Source: GCA-020343675 sp964462945 (GTDB lineage Bacteria > Planctomycetota > Phycisphaerae > Sedimentisphaerales > Anaerobacaceae). Taken from it: a stretch of DNA of 64,000 nucleotides. This document shows positions 35,407 to 44,554 of the stretch, piece by piece. The DNA lies in NCBI GenBank assembly GCA_964462945.1, contig CAYWZW010000008.1, positions 41,321-105,320 on the forward strand. The letters are read 5' to 3'. The notes beneath the pieces were generated by a model that saw only the letters and a program-made list of their open reading frames with translations, ran no database searches and was not told the DNA's origin. The first letter of the stretch is position 1; every line of letters begins with the position of its first letter. A program made the translations under genes and the position numbers.

Positions 35407-35615
35407 TGTTCGTGATCTCCGTTTCCTTACAATCCTGCCGGGAAGAGCAGGAACATACTCCACATATTCTCTTCCGCACAAGGACCTTTCACTTCATTCG
35501 TGAAACAAGAATATACATCATAATGCAAGAAAGACAACGATTTTCTGGCTGGCTGGTGCTCATAACAATCTGTGAAAGCCACCTTAATTTGGGGAATATT
35601 TTAGGGAAAATTTTC

Positions 35616-35644
35616 TTGACGTGTACGCGGGAAATTGGCATAAT
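35616..35644 (+). promoter_or_regulatory. Strong sigma70-type promoter for the PEP-CTERM gene
   Basis: TTGACG (35616-35621) and CATAAT (35639-35644) are separated by 17 bp, close to consensus. It lies 325 bp before the start codon at 35969, implying a long leader. Confidence 0.65.
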
Positions 35645-35649
35645 TAGGT

Positions 35650-35968
35650 AATTGAGGCTGTGGAATTCTCATTTTCTTGGCCTCAAGACGTGTTACTTAT
35701 CCACGGTTCCTGGGCAACTGCCTGATGCGTGGTCAGGTAGGAAATGGAGTCAAGGTAAGGTAATGCGGAAAAAACGGATGGAGTGGTGTAAGGCAATCAA
35801 CTGCCTGGCTGGGTGAGCCCAGCCGCGGGGTTGTCGTCTATCCGCATTTCTCTTTGCCACATAGTTCGTGGTCCGCTCAATCTTACCCGTGCACAACACG
35901 AGGGGCCAGTGCGCAAGGCCCTTCGAGTTAGGAGAAGATGTTTCTGACTGCTGCTAAGGAGGAATAGT
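35650..35968 (+). ncRNA. Structured 5' leader of the PEP-CTERM gene
   Basis: About 320 nt without a long ORF. Stems visible are TTGAGGC (35652-35658) with GCCTCAA (35680-35686), CCTGA (35721) with TCAGG (35733), GGCTGGG (35807-35813) TGAG CCCAGCC (35818-35824), and CGAGGGGCC (35899-35907) with GGCCCTTCG (35917-35925). A nine-codon ORF (MFLTAAKEE, 35938-35967) with its own GGAGAAG ends one base before the main ATG and covers the AAGGAGG of the main gene. I do not recognise a known riboswitch. The remaining 35407-35649 holds only the promoter. Confidence 0.4.
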
Positions 35969-36583
35969 ATGAAAAGATTTGTGGCAGTTTGTATGTTAGT
36001 CGGACTGATATTCGCTGCCAGTACCCCCCCGGTCAATGCGGGCATAAGCTATGGTACACCCTCACCCAGCCTGAATCCGGTCTTTGGAACATTGATAAAC
36101 TTTGATGACCAGCCGACTGGGACCCCGATTTTACCAAATGATTATGCCGCTTTCGGTCTTGCTTCTATAACCGAACTGACAGTGGGTCCCCCTGCCTTCG
36201 CACGATATGGAGGCTCTCAAAGCCCGCCCAATTATATCGGGACCGGCGCTCAACATGGTTGGAACGGCACCATCCGATTCGACCTGGCTAATCTGGCGAG
36301 CCAAATTGGTCTTGGCATTGCAGACAGTGCCGGAGGGCCGGAGACTCTAAGCGTCTATAACAGTGGAGGCGCTCTACTCGAGTCGCATGTCTTGACGTCC
36401 GGCGCAAATATCTATGCCGTGATCACCAGGCCGTTCTATGATATTTCGCGCATCGAGATCTCCGGCGAGTTCTTTGCAGTTGATGATTTGCAGTTTAATA
36501 CGATCCCAGCGCCAGGTGCCATATTGCTTGGCAGCATCGGCGTGGGCGTAGTTAGCTGGCTGCGCAGACGCAGAACGCTGTAA
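35969..36583 (+). CDS. PEP-CTERM sorted surface protein
   Basis: The 204-residue protein has a Sec signal (MKRFVAVCMLVGLIFAA). A beta-sandwich-like middle (LINFDDQPTGTPILPNDYAAF, DISRIEISGEFFAVDDLQF) follows, similar to proteins with a GlyGly-CTERM or PEP-CTERM end. The C-terminus is IPAPGAILLGSIGVGVVSWL and then a basic tail RRRRTL. This is the exosortase sorting signal: a Pro-containing motif, a transmembrane stretch and an Arg cluster. TAAGGAGGAATAGT gives a strong ribosome binding site. The export route would need an exosortase, which is not in this window. A long structured leader precedes the gene and a terminator follows it. Confidence 0.9.
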   Translation: MKRFVAVCMLVGLIFAASTPPVNAGISYGTPSPSLNPVFGTLINFDDQPTGTPILPNDYAAFGLASITELTVGPPAFARYGGSQSPPNYIGTGAQHGWNGTIRFDLANLASQIGLGIADSAGGPETLSVYNSGGALLESHVLTSGANIYAVITRPFYDISRIEISGEFFAVDDLQFNTIPAPGAILLGSIGVGVVSWLRRRRTL

Positions 36584-36653
36584 CGGTACTGTCAGAACAC
36601 AAGATTTAAGGGCTGTGAGCTTCGAACTTGCAGCCTCTCAAGCCCCAGCCTCC

Positions 36654-36680
36654 AGCCCCCTCGGGGGCAGGGGCTTTTTT
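36654..36680 (+). terminator. Rho-independent terminator of the PEP-CTERM gene
   Basis: AGCCCC (36654-36659) pairs with GGGGCT (36670-36675) and runs into TTTTTT (36675-36680). An alternative inner stem GCCCCC-TC-GGGGGC (36655-36668) is also possible. It lies 71 bp after the stop codon. Confidence 0.75.
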
Positions 36681-36709
36681 CGTGCCAAAGGAAACTCAAA
36701 GCAGGGGGC

Positions 36710-38152
36710 TCAGTCCGAGCGAAGGATCCGAAGGGCGATATCATCTTCGTGCTTCGGTGATTCGAGCGTCCGGTTGCCGCCGGGGTGGTCGAACGTCTCC
36801 TGCTTGTCAATCTCGCCCGTCTTTGTGTTGACCCACTCTGCCCTGTATTTGCCTTCGGGCAGTTCCACGGACAAATCCGCCTCGCTGCCGCCATTGATGT
36901 AAATGGCATAGGCCCGGCCTTTCTGGACTAATGCCCGCGCGGCGGCTTTATCCGGCACACCGCCCTTGATGACCGAATTGTCGGGCGTCATCCTGATAAA
37001 ATCGAAGCCGTGGATGAAGTCGCTGAGAATCCGCAACTGCTTATGCAAGACCGCGCCGCCTCCGCCGGGGGCGTTGATCTTCGCCGTGCCGTCCTCGTGG
37101 CCAACGGCAAATGAGTAGTCCAGGTTGTCATAGACGGCTCCGCCGGCGATAATAAAATCCCAGCCTTCGAGCCGGTAGGGTTTTGGCTCGCTGCCGGCAA
37201 AACCGGTCTCGTCATCGCCGATGACCCGGTTCAGGCCGTAGTTCTCCGTCACCGTGTTGGGCGGCTTGGCGTAGTGGAAGTTGAAAATCGACACCCGCGG
37301 ATTGGGGTCGGTGATCTTCTGATATTTGTTGGCGATGTTCTGGGCGATGAGGTGCCTGACTCCCAGGTCAGCTTCGGCGTCGGCGATAGTTTCAGCGATA
37401 TGCGCTTGCCATTCGAGCGTCACGCCGCCGAAGTACGGCTCGTTACAGATCTCGTAATAAACGTTGTCAAAGTCCTTTAGCTCTTCGACGATCCTGACCA
37501 CCATCGCATCCTGAACGGCTAACAGTTTGGGATGTTTGAGCGTATAGACCTCGGTGCGTTCCATTTGGCCGATGCCGCTGACGTTATTCGCCGCGTTCAT
37601 CGGGCTGAGCTTCCACATGGCCTCTTCGTAGAAGGGACAGAACAGCACCAGCTCGACCACGACGCCTCGCTTGCCGGCTTCGCCGACGAATTCTCGCAGA
37701 CGCTCGAAATAGGCGGCGTTCCACCGGGTCAGGTCGAATTTGTTGCCGCCATTGGCGTAGCCCGGCTCGTCGCTCCGGGCCCAGGGACACATCAAATGTC
37801 CCTCTGCCGGCGCCAGCGTGTTGTTCTGAATCTTGAATGCCCCGACAGGCTCGCAGTAAGCGCCGCTGAACGTGCGGGTCAGGTTGAAACCTAACGATTC
37901 GAGCGTCTTGAGGTACTTTTCGTAGTCGAAGGCCCCGTTGAGAACCGCCCCGTAATGCTCGCCGGACGTGATTAGGATTGTCGGCTTGCCGCGCCAGAGA
38001 AAATAGTGGGGATTCTCCGGATGCAGTTGGACCGGCTTGACGGCCTGCCCAGTCGCGGGCACGGGTGCGGCCCCATGAACAACAGCGATGACCAGCACTA
38101 ACAGCACGCCGTATGAAAACACCCGCGGCGTCCTACTCATCCGCTGACACAT
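36710..38152 (-). CDS. Secreted glycoside hydrolase, GH5-like TIM barrel
   Basis: The 480-residue product starts at ATG 38152, where AAGGAGAGG is properly placed; the frame extends far upstream through another gene. A signal (SYGVLLVLVIAVVHGAAP) is followed by a TIM-barrel glycosidase. The acid/base Glu sits in NVYYEICNEPYFGG and a second Glu in VIGDDETGFAGSE, the positions expected for clan A enzymes. The start of the barrel has PTILITSGEHYGAVLNG and NLTRTFSGAY. A C-terminal beta domain with KYRAEWVNTKTGEI ends it. It probably cleaves an exopolysaccharide or plant-like glycan in the periplasm. The exact substrate is unknown. Confidence 0.8.
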   Translation of the reverse strand: MCQRMSRTPRVFSYGVLLVLVIAVVHGAAPVPATGQAVKPVQLHPENPHYFLWRGKPTILITSGEHYGAVLNGAFDYEKYLKTLESLGFNLTRTFSGAYCEPVGAFKIQNNTLAPAEGHLMCPWARSDEPGYANGGNKFDLTRWNAAYFERLREFVGEAGKRGVVVELVLFCPFYEEAMWKLSPMNAANNVSGIGQMERTEVYTLKHPKLLAVQDAMVVRIVEELKDFDNVYYEICNEPYFGGVTLEWQAHIAETIADAEADLGVRHLIAQNIANKYQKITDPNPRVSIFNFHYAKPPNTVTENYGLNRVIGDDETGFAGSEPKPYRLEGWDFIIAGGAVYDNLDYSFAVGHEDGTAKINAPGGGGAVLHKQLRILSDFIHGFDFIRMTPDNSVIKGGVPDKAAARALVQKGRAYAIYINGGSEADLSVELPEGKYRAEWVNTKTGEIDKQETFDHPGGNRTLESPKHEDDIALRILRSD

Positions 38153-38165
38153 ACCGAACCTCTCC

Positions 38166-38606
38166 TTATAGTCCGTAAAGCGGTTTGAGCTGCTCTTCGG
38201 TGGGTAGCTGTTCATAGCGTTCGCCTTTCGGACCGATATAGGTGGAACCCTCTTTCTTGAGCTTGACCGGGGTGATCGAGCCGTTGTCGTTGTGGATTTC
38301 AACAACGGCTTGCTCGGCACACTTGTCTTTGCGTTCTCTGTCTTTGTGCTCCCGGTCGATCTGGTGGAGCAATTCCCCTACGCCGAAGATAGCCGCCCCT
38401 ACGGCAGCGCCTTCGCCCGGCTCGTCGGACTGATAGCCTACGATGCCGCCAATAAGAGCGCCCGTTAATGCCGCGGTGTAAATGGGGTTGAGGTTCAGGC
38501 CGTTGCAGCCGTTACTGCGGTTTTCACCGCAGCAGCCGCCAAGGCCCAGCACCAATGATGCAATAAGGGCGATTGTCACTGACGCTTTTTCTGCTGTTGT
38601 CCTCAT
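38166..38606 (-). CDS. Glycine-zipper lipoprotein
   Basis: The 146-residue protein has a lipoprotein signal ending in LGLGGCC, so Cys would be lipidated and the protein anchored in a membrane. After it comes a glycine-rich hydrophobic stretch (YTAALTGALIGGIVGYQ) typical of glycine-zipper proteins, and a basic helix (HQIDREHKDRERKDKC). The last part reads YIGPKGERYEQLPTEEQLKP. AGGAGA precedes the start. A role in envelope structure is inferred. Its stop lies 13 bp before the hydrolase start, so the two are probably cotranscribed. Confidence 0.8.
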   Translation of the reverse strand: MRTTAEKASVTIALIASLVLGLGGCCGENRSNGCNGLNLNPIYTAALTGALIGGIVGYQSDEPGEGAAVGAAIFGVGELLHQIDREHKDRERKDKCAEQAVVEIHNDNGSITPVKLKKEGSTYIGPKGERYEQLPTEEQLKPLYGL

Positions 38607-38970
38607 TTCTTTTCTCCTGAACTAATGTTTGCCTGTTTACGTCCCGCTTTGCACGATTCATTAACCTGCGTTTTCGCAACCAAGCCAAAGTGCACATTCT
38701 CACGACACAAGCGGAGGTAATTATACGCTTTTGTGTGGAGCGATCAAGCCCATAGATAGACGCAGAAAGCAACAATTCGTTACGGGAGTTTTTGAAAAAA
38801 TATTGACGATGAATTCACGCCTGAGTCCGATTTGTGTGCGCCGGTCGTTTTTGCTGACGGGTGGCAGGCTTCCCCTGGGGAGGCATGGCCCACCTGCGAA
38901 AAAGCCATCCCCTCCTGCCGATTCAAAATCGACAATCGAAAATCGAAAATCTTCTCTTGAGGATGCCGCC
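38607..38970. other. Intergenic region with repeats
   Basis: A GGGTGGCAGGCTTCCCC palindromic piece lies at about 38860-38880. Heptameric CAATCGAAAATCG runs lie near 38925-38955. No gene or promoter could be supported. Confidence 0.5.
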
Positions 38971-40578
38971 CTACCGCAACCGGCTTTCTATGGCCTTGAG
39001 CTGGTCCTCTGTGACCTCTACGCCCAATTGCTGGGCAATTTTGATGTGTTTCCAGGCCAGTTTGTATTTCTTCAACTGATAGAACCCGAAGGCAAGGCCG
39101 TAATGCGCATCGCCGATTTCCGGATCGATCTCCACCGCCTTGAGATAGGCGGCCACAGCCTGGTCATAATCCTCGTTCTTGGAATACGCCGCCCCGAGGT
39201 TGTAGTGCACCATCGCTTCCTGGGGCTGCACTTGGGCGGCTTTGTTATACTGTTCAATGGCGGCATCGTACTTGGCTTGCCCGAAATACGCGTTGCCCAG
39301 ATTGACCAGAGCCGCCACCATATCCGGCTTGGCGGCCAGGACCCTCTTGTACTCCCAAATTTCGTCGTCCACGAGTCCCAGCTTGTTGTAGCAGGTGGCC
39401 AGACCGTAATGCGCCTCGACCATATCGGGCTTGATCTTCAAGGCGTTTTTGAATTGGGCGATTGCCTGCTCGTAATCACCCATCTGGCTGTAAACATCGC
39501 CCAGTTGGCTGTAGCAGCCAGCGTCTTTCGGATCCAGGCCAACCGCTCTGTTCAGTTGTCCTATCGCCCGGCCGTACCGCTGCTGTTTGGAGTAAGCGAT
39601 GGCTAGGTTCTTATAGGCATCCACGAAATTGGGGTCCAGTTGGATCGATCGCGCGTATTCAGATACGGCGTAGTTCAATGAGCCTCGCTGAGTGTACGCG
39701 TTCCCCAGATTGTTATGCGTCTTGGCGTCGTGGGGATTGATCTGCAGAGCCGCCAGGTATTCATTGATCGCCTCGGCGACCTGGTCTTTTTTCAGGTAAA
39801 TGTTCCCCAGATTTGCCCGGGATTCGGACAGGGTCGGATTGATGGCCACCGCTCGTTCAAACGCCAGCAGCGCCGAGTCGATGTTGCCGATATCGGTGTA
39901 GCTGTTCCCGAGATTGTTGAAGAAACAGCCCAACGTCTGAATCTTGTCCAGGTTCTTCATGTAGATGTGGTTATTGCCGCCCTCCGGGACCTTGAACTTG
40001 GCGATGTAGTGCTCATCCGGAGCGGTTCCGCCTTTGCTGGTCGTTTCAATATTGAATCGCGCCCGGTCGTCGTCGTATCGAACGAAAAAATGCCCGGGCA
40101 CCACGACGCCGTACAACGGCAGGCCGAGCCGTTCTCCAATCGCCAGGTAAAGAATCGACAAGCTCAGGCAGTACCCGCGTTTCTTGTCCATGACGGTGTG
40201 CAGGAAAAGGCTGCCCGGGTCGGTGGCTTCCGAAATCGACTTGAATCCCAGCTCGTCGAACAAGTACTCGTTGATTACGGGGATCGCCCTGAAGTCCGGC
40301 TCGATGTTTCGGCGTGCAAGTCTGGCACGCACTTCCAGGGCCATCTCATCCAGTTGCGCAAGGTATCTTCGACCGTTCACCATGTCGCTCCACTGCTCGG
40401 AGACAATCAGGGCGGCGGTCGCCAGATCGACATCGTCTTCTTTGAGCCGAAGGACCTGTTCGATGGACCTGGAGTACAAACCCGCTTTGTGCTCGTTCGC
40501 CAGCGGCTCGTTTTGACGCGCCGGCAGCACCGGCGCGAAAATCAAGATACAAATTATTGCCGAAAAAACCTTTTTCAT
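38971..40578 (-). CDS. Exported transglutaminase-like and TPR protein
   Basis: The 535-residue protein starts with a signal (VFSAIICILIFAPVLPA). The first 200 residues form a SirB1-like transglutaminase fold with the Cys nucleophile in KKRGYCLSLSILYLAI and the His in GVVVPGHFFVRYDDD. The rest is a ladder of about ten TPRs (YSDIGNIDSALLAFERAVAI-type, AHYGLATCYNKLGLVDDEI, VHYNLGAAYSKNEDYDQA). TPR arrays bind other proteins, so this may be a periplasmic scaffold with protease-like chemistry. The combination is frequent in planctomycete proteomes. Confidence 0.85.
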   Translation of the reverse strand: MKKVFSAIICILIFAPVLPARQNEPLANEHKAGLYSRSIEQVLRLKEDDVDLATAALIVSEQWSDMVNGRRYLAQLDEMALEVRARLARRNIEPDFRAIPVINEYLFDELGFKSISEATDPGSLFLHTVMDKKRGYCLSLSILYLAIGERLGLPLYGVVVPGHFFVRYDDDRARFNIETTSKGGTAPDEHYIAKFKVPEGGNNHIYMKNLDKIQTLGCFFNNLGNSYTDIGNIDSALLAFERAVAINPTLSESRANLGNIYLKKDQVAEAINEYLAALQINPHDAKTHNNLGNAYTQRGSLNYAVSEYARSIQLDPNFVDAYKNLAIAYSKQQRYGRAIGQLNRAVGLDPKDAGCYSQLGDVYSQMGDYEQAIAQFKNALKIKPDMVEAHYGLATCYNKLGLVDDEIWEYKRVLAAKPDMVAALVNLGNAYFGQAKYDAAIEQYNKAAQVQPQEAMVHYNLGAAYSKNEDYDQAVAAYLKAVEIDPEIGDAHYGLAFGFYQLKKYKLAWKHIKIAQQLGVEVTEDQLKAIESRLR

Positions 40579-40654
40579 CGGTCACACCTCTTATATACTG
40601 TACGGTTCAAAGCCGTTTTGTTCAATGTTATTCTTAAGTACGGGGAGAAATATG

Positions 40655-41410
40655 ATGCGTACGGAATACACACCTTTCACTGACTCGTTATGTTGTCGCG
40701 CGTCCTTGGCGGCATCTCGCTTATCGCGCTGCTCGCTGCGCGCCGCATTGCTGGTCGGTACCCTCATCATCGGGGCCTGTCACAACTGCGGTACGCAGCC
40801 GGCGCCCAGTGAGCCGAACACCGCGCCGGCGGCCGCGACGCCTGCGCCATCGGCGGAAATGAGTCTCTTCGACGGCAAGACGCTGGGACACTGGAACATC
40901 ACCGATTTCGGCGGGCAGGGCAAGGTCTATGTGAAGGACGGCACCCTTTACCTCGAACGGGGCAACGACATGACCGGCGTCACCTGGGCGGGGCCGCTGG
41001 TCCGCATGAGCTACGAAATCACGCTCGACGCCATGCGGGTTTCCGGCAGCGACTTTTTCTGCGGGCTGACGTTTCCCGTCAACAAGGACCACTGCTCGCT
41101 GATCCTCGGCGGCTGGGGCGGCACGGTCTGCGGCCTGTCGAACATCGACTATTATGACGCCGCCAACAACGAGACCACCCGCGTCGTCTCATTCGAGAAC
41201 GGCCGGTGGTACCACGTGCGCCTCCGCGTCACGCCCAACCGGATTCAGGCCTGGCTTGACGATGAACAAGAGCCGCTCGTGGATATGGACATCACCGGCC
41301 GAAAGATTGATACCCGGATTGAAGTGGACCTGTCCCAGCCGTTAGGCATTGCCACCTGGCAGACCGCCGGGGCGATTCGCAATATCCGCCTGCAAAAGCT
41401 CCCGGACTAA
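40655..41410 (+). CDS. DUF1080 (3-keto-disaccharide hydrolase-like) lipoprotein
   Basis: From the second of two adjacent ATGs (GGGGAG seven bases before) the product has 251 residues. The signal ends in LIIGACHNCG, a lipobox, so it is probably lipid-anchored. A Pro/Ala-rich linker follows, then a single DUF1080 domain of concanavalin-like fold (SLFDGKTLGHWNITDFGG, YVKDGTLYLERG, WYHVRLRVTPNRIQAWLDD). DUF1080 members bind or cleave sugar-derived polymers, and some hydrolyse 3-keto-glycosides. It stands between convergent genes and has no partner. Confidence 0.82.
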   Translation: MRTEYTPFTDSLCCRASLAASRLSRCSLRAALLVGTLIIGACHNCGTQPAPSEPNTAPAAATPAPSAEMSLFDGKTLGHWNITDFGGQGKVYVKDGTLYLERGNDMTGVTWAGPLVRMSYEITLDAMRVSGSDFFCGLTFPVNKDHCSLILGGWGGTVCGLSNIDYYDAANNETTRVVSFENGRWYHVRLRVTPNRIQAWLDDEQEPLVDMDITGRKIDTRIEVDLSQPLGIATWQTAGAIRNIRLQKLPD

Positions 41411-41422
41411 CCGGCATCTGCG

Positions 41423-42859
41423 CTATTCTATCGCCGCCCCGTCGCGCATCAGCACGCCGATGGGACGGTGTTTGAATAAATCGATGTCCATCCACCGTTT
41501 GCTCTTGAATCTCCAGCGGTTGGCCAATCCGACGGCAATGATGCTCAGCGTGGCGGCTATCCACGGCCCTAATGCCCCTAACGAGGGCAGCAGTTCCGCA
41601 ACGATCGCGCCGCCCAGCGCCAAGATGACCACCGCGCCCGCCGCCGAGACGATGGCCAGCCAAACCGTGTCACCCGCCCCGCGCAACGAGCCGCTGTAAA
41701 TGGTCCGGGCGGCGTGGAACATCTGATACACGGCGGCACAAACCAGGATGTTCGCCCCGGCCTCGATGACGGCCTTGTCTTGGTCCGGGTCGGTCGTCCA
41801 GAACGCCATCAGGTTGTTTCTGAACACGAAGAAGCAAATCCCCACTAAGCCCATGTAAACCAGTGAAACTCTCAGGCAAACGCTGGTCTGTCGCAGAGCC
41901 AGCTCCTTCCTGCCCAGGCCGATCGTTTTTCCTACCGCCGCGGTCAGCGCCGTTCCCATACCTACCACCGGCATCACCGAAAGGCTCGTGAATGCAAGAA
42001 CGGCACTGGTCGCCGCCAGCGCCTCGGTGCCGAATCGGCCGACCAGCCCGACCAGAATCACCCCCCAGAATGCGACATCCACCATCAATCCGAATCCGGC
42101 GGGAAGCCCCACTTTCAGCAGATCGTACATCTTTGAGAAATCGACCTTCAGCGTTCGTCGGGATCCGTATGTGTCATTCATGCCGCGGCTTAGAAACGCG
42201 GCCATGTTTATGCCGGCGCCGACGGCGATCCCGATAAACGTCCCCCAGCCCGCACCGGCAATCCCCATCGCCGGCACGCCCAGCTTGCCGAAGATGAGGA
42301 CGTAATTGGCTGCGATATTGACCACCTGCCCGACCAGCGATGCACACATCGTGATAATCGGCCGATGGATGCCCATGAAGAACTGGCTGCTCGACCAGTT
42401 AATCACCGCCAGAATGTGAGCGTAGAGCATGATGCGAAGATAGATGACCTCCATCTCGATCACCGCCGGCGGCTGGCCCATCATCTTGAAGATCCACGGG
42501 GCCGCCGGCCACATGACCACGACCACCGCCACGAAATAGGCCAGGCCCATGTACATCGACTGCCAGTAGTAATTCGCGCACTTCTCCTTCTCGCCCCGGC
42601 CCAGGCTCTGACTGACGAACGTATTGAGGCTGGCCAGCGCGCCGATGGCAAAGCCGCCGGGCAGAAAACTGACAAACCCCGCCGGCAGAATCGCCGCCAA
42701 CGCATTCGTGCCCAAGCGGGAAACCATGAACCGGTCCACGAACTGCATGAGGGTAAAGGATATGGTCGTGACGACCATCGGCGCCGCTAATTGCAGCATG
42801 TACTTCAGTGAAGTTTCGTCCGCCCCGTTTGGAATATCGAGCGTTGATTCGTCAGTCAT
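41423..42859 (-). CDS. MATE family efflux transporter
   Basis: The 478-residue protein has about twelve membrane helices in the MATE arrangement, starting MLQLAAPMVVTTISFTLMQF with a proline in helix 1. Loop motifs such as NTFVSQSLGRGEKEKC and KTIGLGRKEL are typical of the family. Members export cationic drugs, organic acids or lipid-linked intermediates in exchange for Na+ or H+. Its start overlaps the DUF167 stop by four bases, suggesting a small operon. A specific substrate cannot be inferred. Confidence 0.93.
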   Translation of the reverse strand: MTDESTLDIPNGADETSLKYMLQLAAPMVVTTISFTLMQFVDRFMVSRLGTNALAAILPAGFVSFLPGGFAIGALASLNTFVSQSLGRGEKEKCANYYWQSMYMGLAYFVAVVVVMWPAAPWIFKMMGQPPAVIEMEVIYLRIMLYAHILAVINWSSSQFFMGIHRPIITMCASLVGQVVNIAANYVLIFGKLGVPAMGIAGAGWGTFIGIAVGAGINMAAFLSRGMNDTYGSRRTLKVDFSKMYDLLKVGLPAGFGLMVDVAFWGVILVGLVGRFGTEALAATSAVLAFTSLSVMPVVGMGTALTAAVGKTIGLGRKELALRQTSVCLRVSLVYMGLVGICFFVFRNNLMAFWTTDPDQDKAVIEAGANILVCAAVYQMFHAARTIYSGSLRGAGDTVWLAIVSAAGAVVILALGGAIVAELLPSLGALGPWIAATLSIIAVGLANRWRFKSKRWMDIDLFKHRPIGVLMRDGAAIE

Positions 42860-43173
42860 TCACGAATGTCCGGTTTAGTCAGGTTCAGCTTCATCAGCAG
42901 CGCCTCGGCGGAAATCCCCGAAACCTGCACGTGCTTGACCGCCCTGGTTTGTCCCGAGAGGATGCAAACTGCGTTTTTTTTCACACCGAACTCTTCGGCC
43001 AAGAAGTTGAGCAAGCACTTGTTGGCCTTGCCCTTCTCCGGCGGGGCTGAAACCTTGACCTTCAGCATCCCGTCGAGCAGGCCGCAGATCCGCGTCGGCC
43101 CGCTGCTGCCGGGCACAATCTTCGTCACGAAAACAACACCGCCGTCAACGTCTTGAATCGTCAGATTCGACAT
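42856..43173 (-). CDS. DUF167 (YggU-like) family protein
   Basis: The 105-residue product has the DUF167 core: FVTKIVPGSSGPTRICGLLD, then the hallmark LKVKVSAPPEKGKANKCLLN and a C-terminal SGQTRAVKHVQVSG. Function is unknown; the fold is a small alpha/beta sandwich and the proteins are widespread. Here the core Arg/Lys residues are intact. It is encoded just upstream of the MATE gene and overlaps it by four bases. Confidence 0.9.
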   Translation of the reverse strand: MSNLTIQDVDGGVVFVTKIVPGSSGPTRICGLLDGMLKVKVSAPPEKGKANKCLLNFLAEEFGVKKNAVCILSGQTRAVKHVQVSGISAEALLMKLNLTKPDIRE

Positions 43174-43246
43174 ATCTACGATCAGCCCCCAGGCCCGTCC
43201 GGGGGGCTTGCTGCGAAATACAAACGTACATCATCTCGTACGTCGC

Positions 43247-43549
43247 CTACTGAACGTTTTCCCGCAGATTGGTGCCGATAGCCAGTTGCACGTACTTCTC
43301 GATCTGCTCGGCAAGCTCGCTGAGCGAGGCAAGCTGGAAATCCTCGTAATGTCCCGGGATCAGGTCGCCTTCCAGTGTCCGCTTGAAGACTCGAACGCGG
43401 ATAATCGAGGGCGGGCCCGCCGACTTCGTGAAATCGCTGTCTTTGTGCTCCGTCAGCTCGACGCGCCAGTCCTCGCTGATAAACACCAGGCACTTGCCGG
43501 TAAAAACCGCCATCGGAAAATAATCACGCAACAATTTAAGAGTTTCCAT
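43247..43549 (-). CDS. Hypothetical protein, 100 residues
   Basis: I do not recognise this protein. AGGTGG lies close upstream of its ATG, so translation is credible. It is soluble, with a predicted antiparallel beta portion (MAVFTGKCLVFISEDWRVEL, IRVRVFKRTLEGDLIPG) followed by an amphipathic helix (LASLSELAEQIEKYVQLAI). No cysteine or catalytic motif is visible. It lies upstream of, and in the same direction as, the DUF167 gene, with a 73-bp gap. Confidence 0.5.
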   Translation of the reverse strand: METLKLLRDYFPMAVFTGKCLVFISEDWRVELTEHKDSDFTKSAGPPSIIRVRVFKRTLEGDLIPGHYEDFQLASLSELAEQIEKYVQLAIGTNLRENVQ

Positions 43550-43788
43550 GGACCACCTATTCAGTCGTTTTCCCTGCGAGCAAGAAAATCTCGGCCAAGG
43601 CCGTTTCCGTCGCTGCTCATATTACCAAAGACACCGCAAAATGCACTACTTTATTCGTGTGGGGAAGGTCCAAAATAGTGATTTTACGCCGGGGTGGGAA
43701 GGAACTGCTGCCTCATTGCCCCAGGAGGTTCCCTCGCCGCGAGGAACATCGGCAAATCAGGTTTGACCTTTACAGCTTCTGCAGCTTG

Positions 43789-44295
43789 CTAAGCGGATTC
43801 GTTGGCGGTTTGGGGGGCGACCTGCGGCCGGCTAAGCTCACGCACCAGGTGCTCCACGTCATGGGCCAGCCCCTTCAAACGTCGAACCAGGCGGGTGACT
43901 TTCTTCTCGGTCAGCGATGTCTCGGAAAATTCCTGCCAGGCGCCGCCTTCATATCTCATCTTGAAGTCCCGGACCTTCACGGGAAAAGAGTCGATTTCTT
44001 CGATCTGCCACTCCCCGTGTATCAGCAGGTTCCTTTCTTCCCGGATGGCATCGATTCCCTTCATGGTGCGTTCCAAATCGTACAGGAGCCGGCTGTTTCC
44101 CCGAACTCTGTACTGGGCGACGATTCGGATTTTTCTCAGCAGAGCGGCCAGGCTCAGATTGTGAATGAACAGCGGCCCAATCAGGACGTTGTCCTGCCCC
44201 ATGAGCAGCTCGAGAAGCTGCTGGAGCCGGTGCTCGAGCGTTGCAAACTGGACGGTCAGCTCCCCGATCCTCTGAAACAATCTGTCTTTCTGCAT
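43789..44295 (-). CDS. HEPN-like small protein with R-N-x3-H motif
   Basis: The 168-residue protein is all helical with a leucine-rich first helix (LEHRLQQLLELLMG). It carries IREERNLLIHGEW near residue 85, an R-x4-H motif typical of HEPN RNases and of HEPN-fold proteins in which Arg and His contact RNA. There is no adjacent nucleotidyltransferase. The start lacks a clear Shine-Dalgarno sequence. It may be a stand-alone HEPN protein or a helical protein of another type. No gene is supported in the neighbouring 43550-43788 and 44296-44554. Confidence 0.5.
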   Translation of the reverse strand: MQKDRLFQRIGELTVQFATLEHRLQQLLELLMGQDNVLIGPLFIHNLSLAALLRKIRIVAQYRVRGNSRLLYDLERTMKGIDAIREERNLLIHGEWQIEEIDSFPVKVRDFKMRYEGGAWQEFSETSLTEKKVTRLVRRLKGLAHDVEHLVRELSRPQVAPQTANESA

Positions 44296-44554
44296 ACTTC
44301 GTCTCTCGGCAGACCCTTATCGAATCCGCACGTGTGGACTCGGCCTCAGTAGTATCGACCATCCGCCGGCCGAAAATAAGCCCCTTTCTTGGGCCATGCC
44401 GGAGATGATACCTTGCCGGAGTGAGTAAACGCCGAACGGACCGGCTCATCGACTCCGCGGGGGGGTATTCAGGAGTAGTTCAAAGAAAACTCCGAGCGGA
44501 TGCCATTGTTCCGCCCCATATTTTCGGACCCGTTTGACGCCCCTGCCAGAGGGA

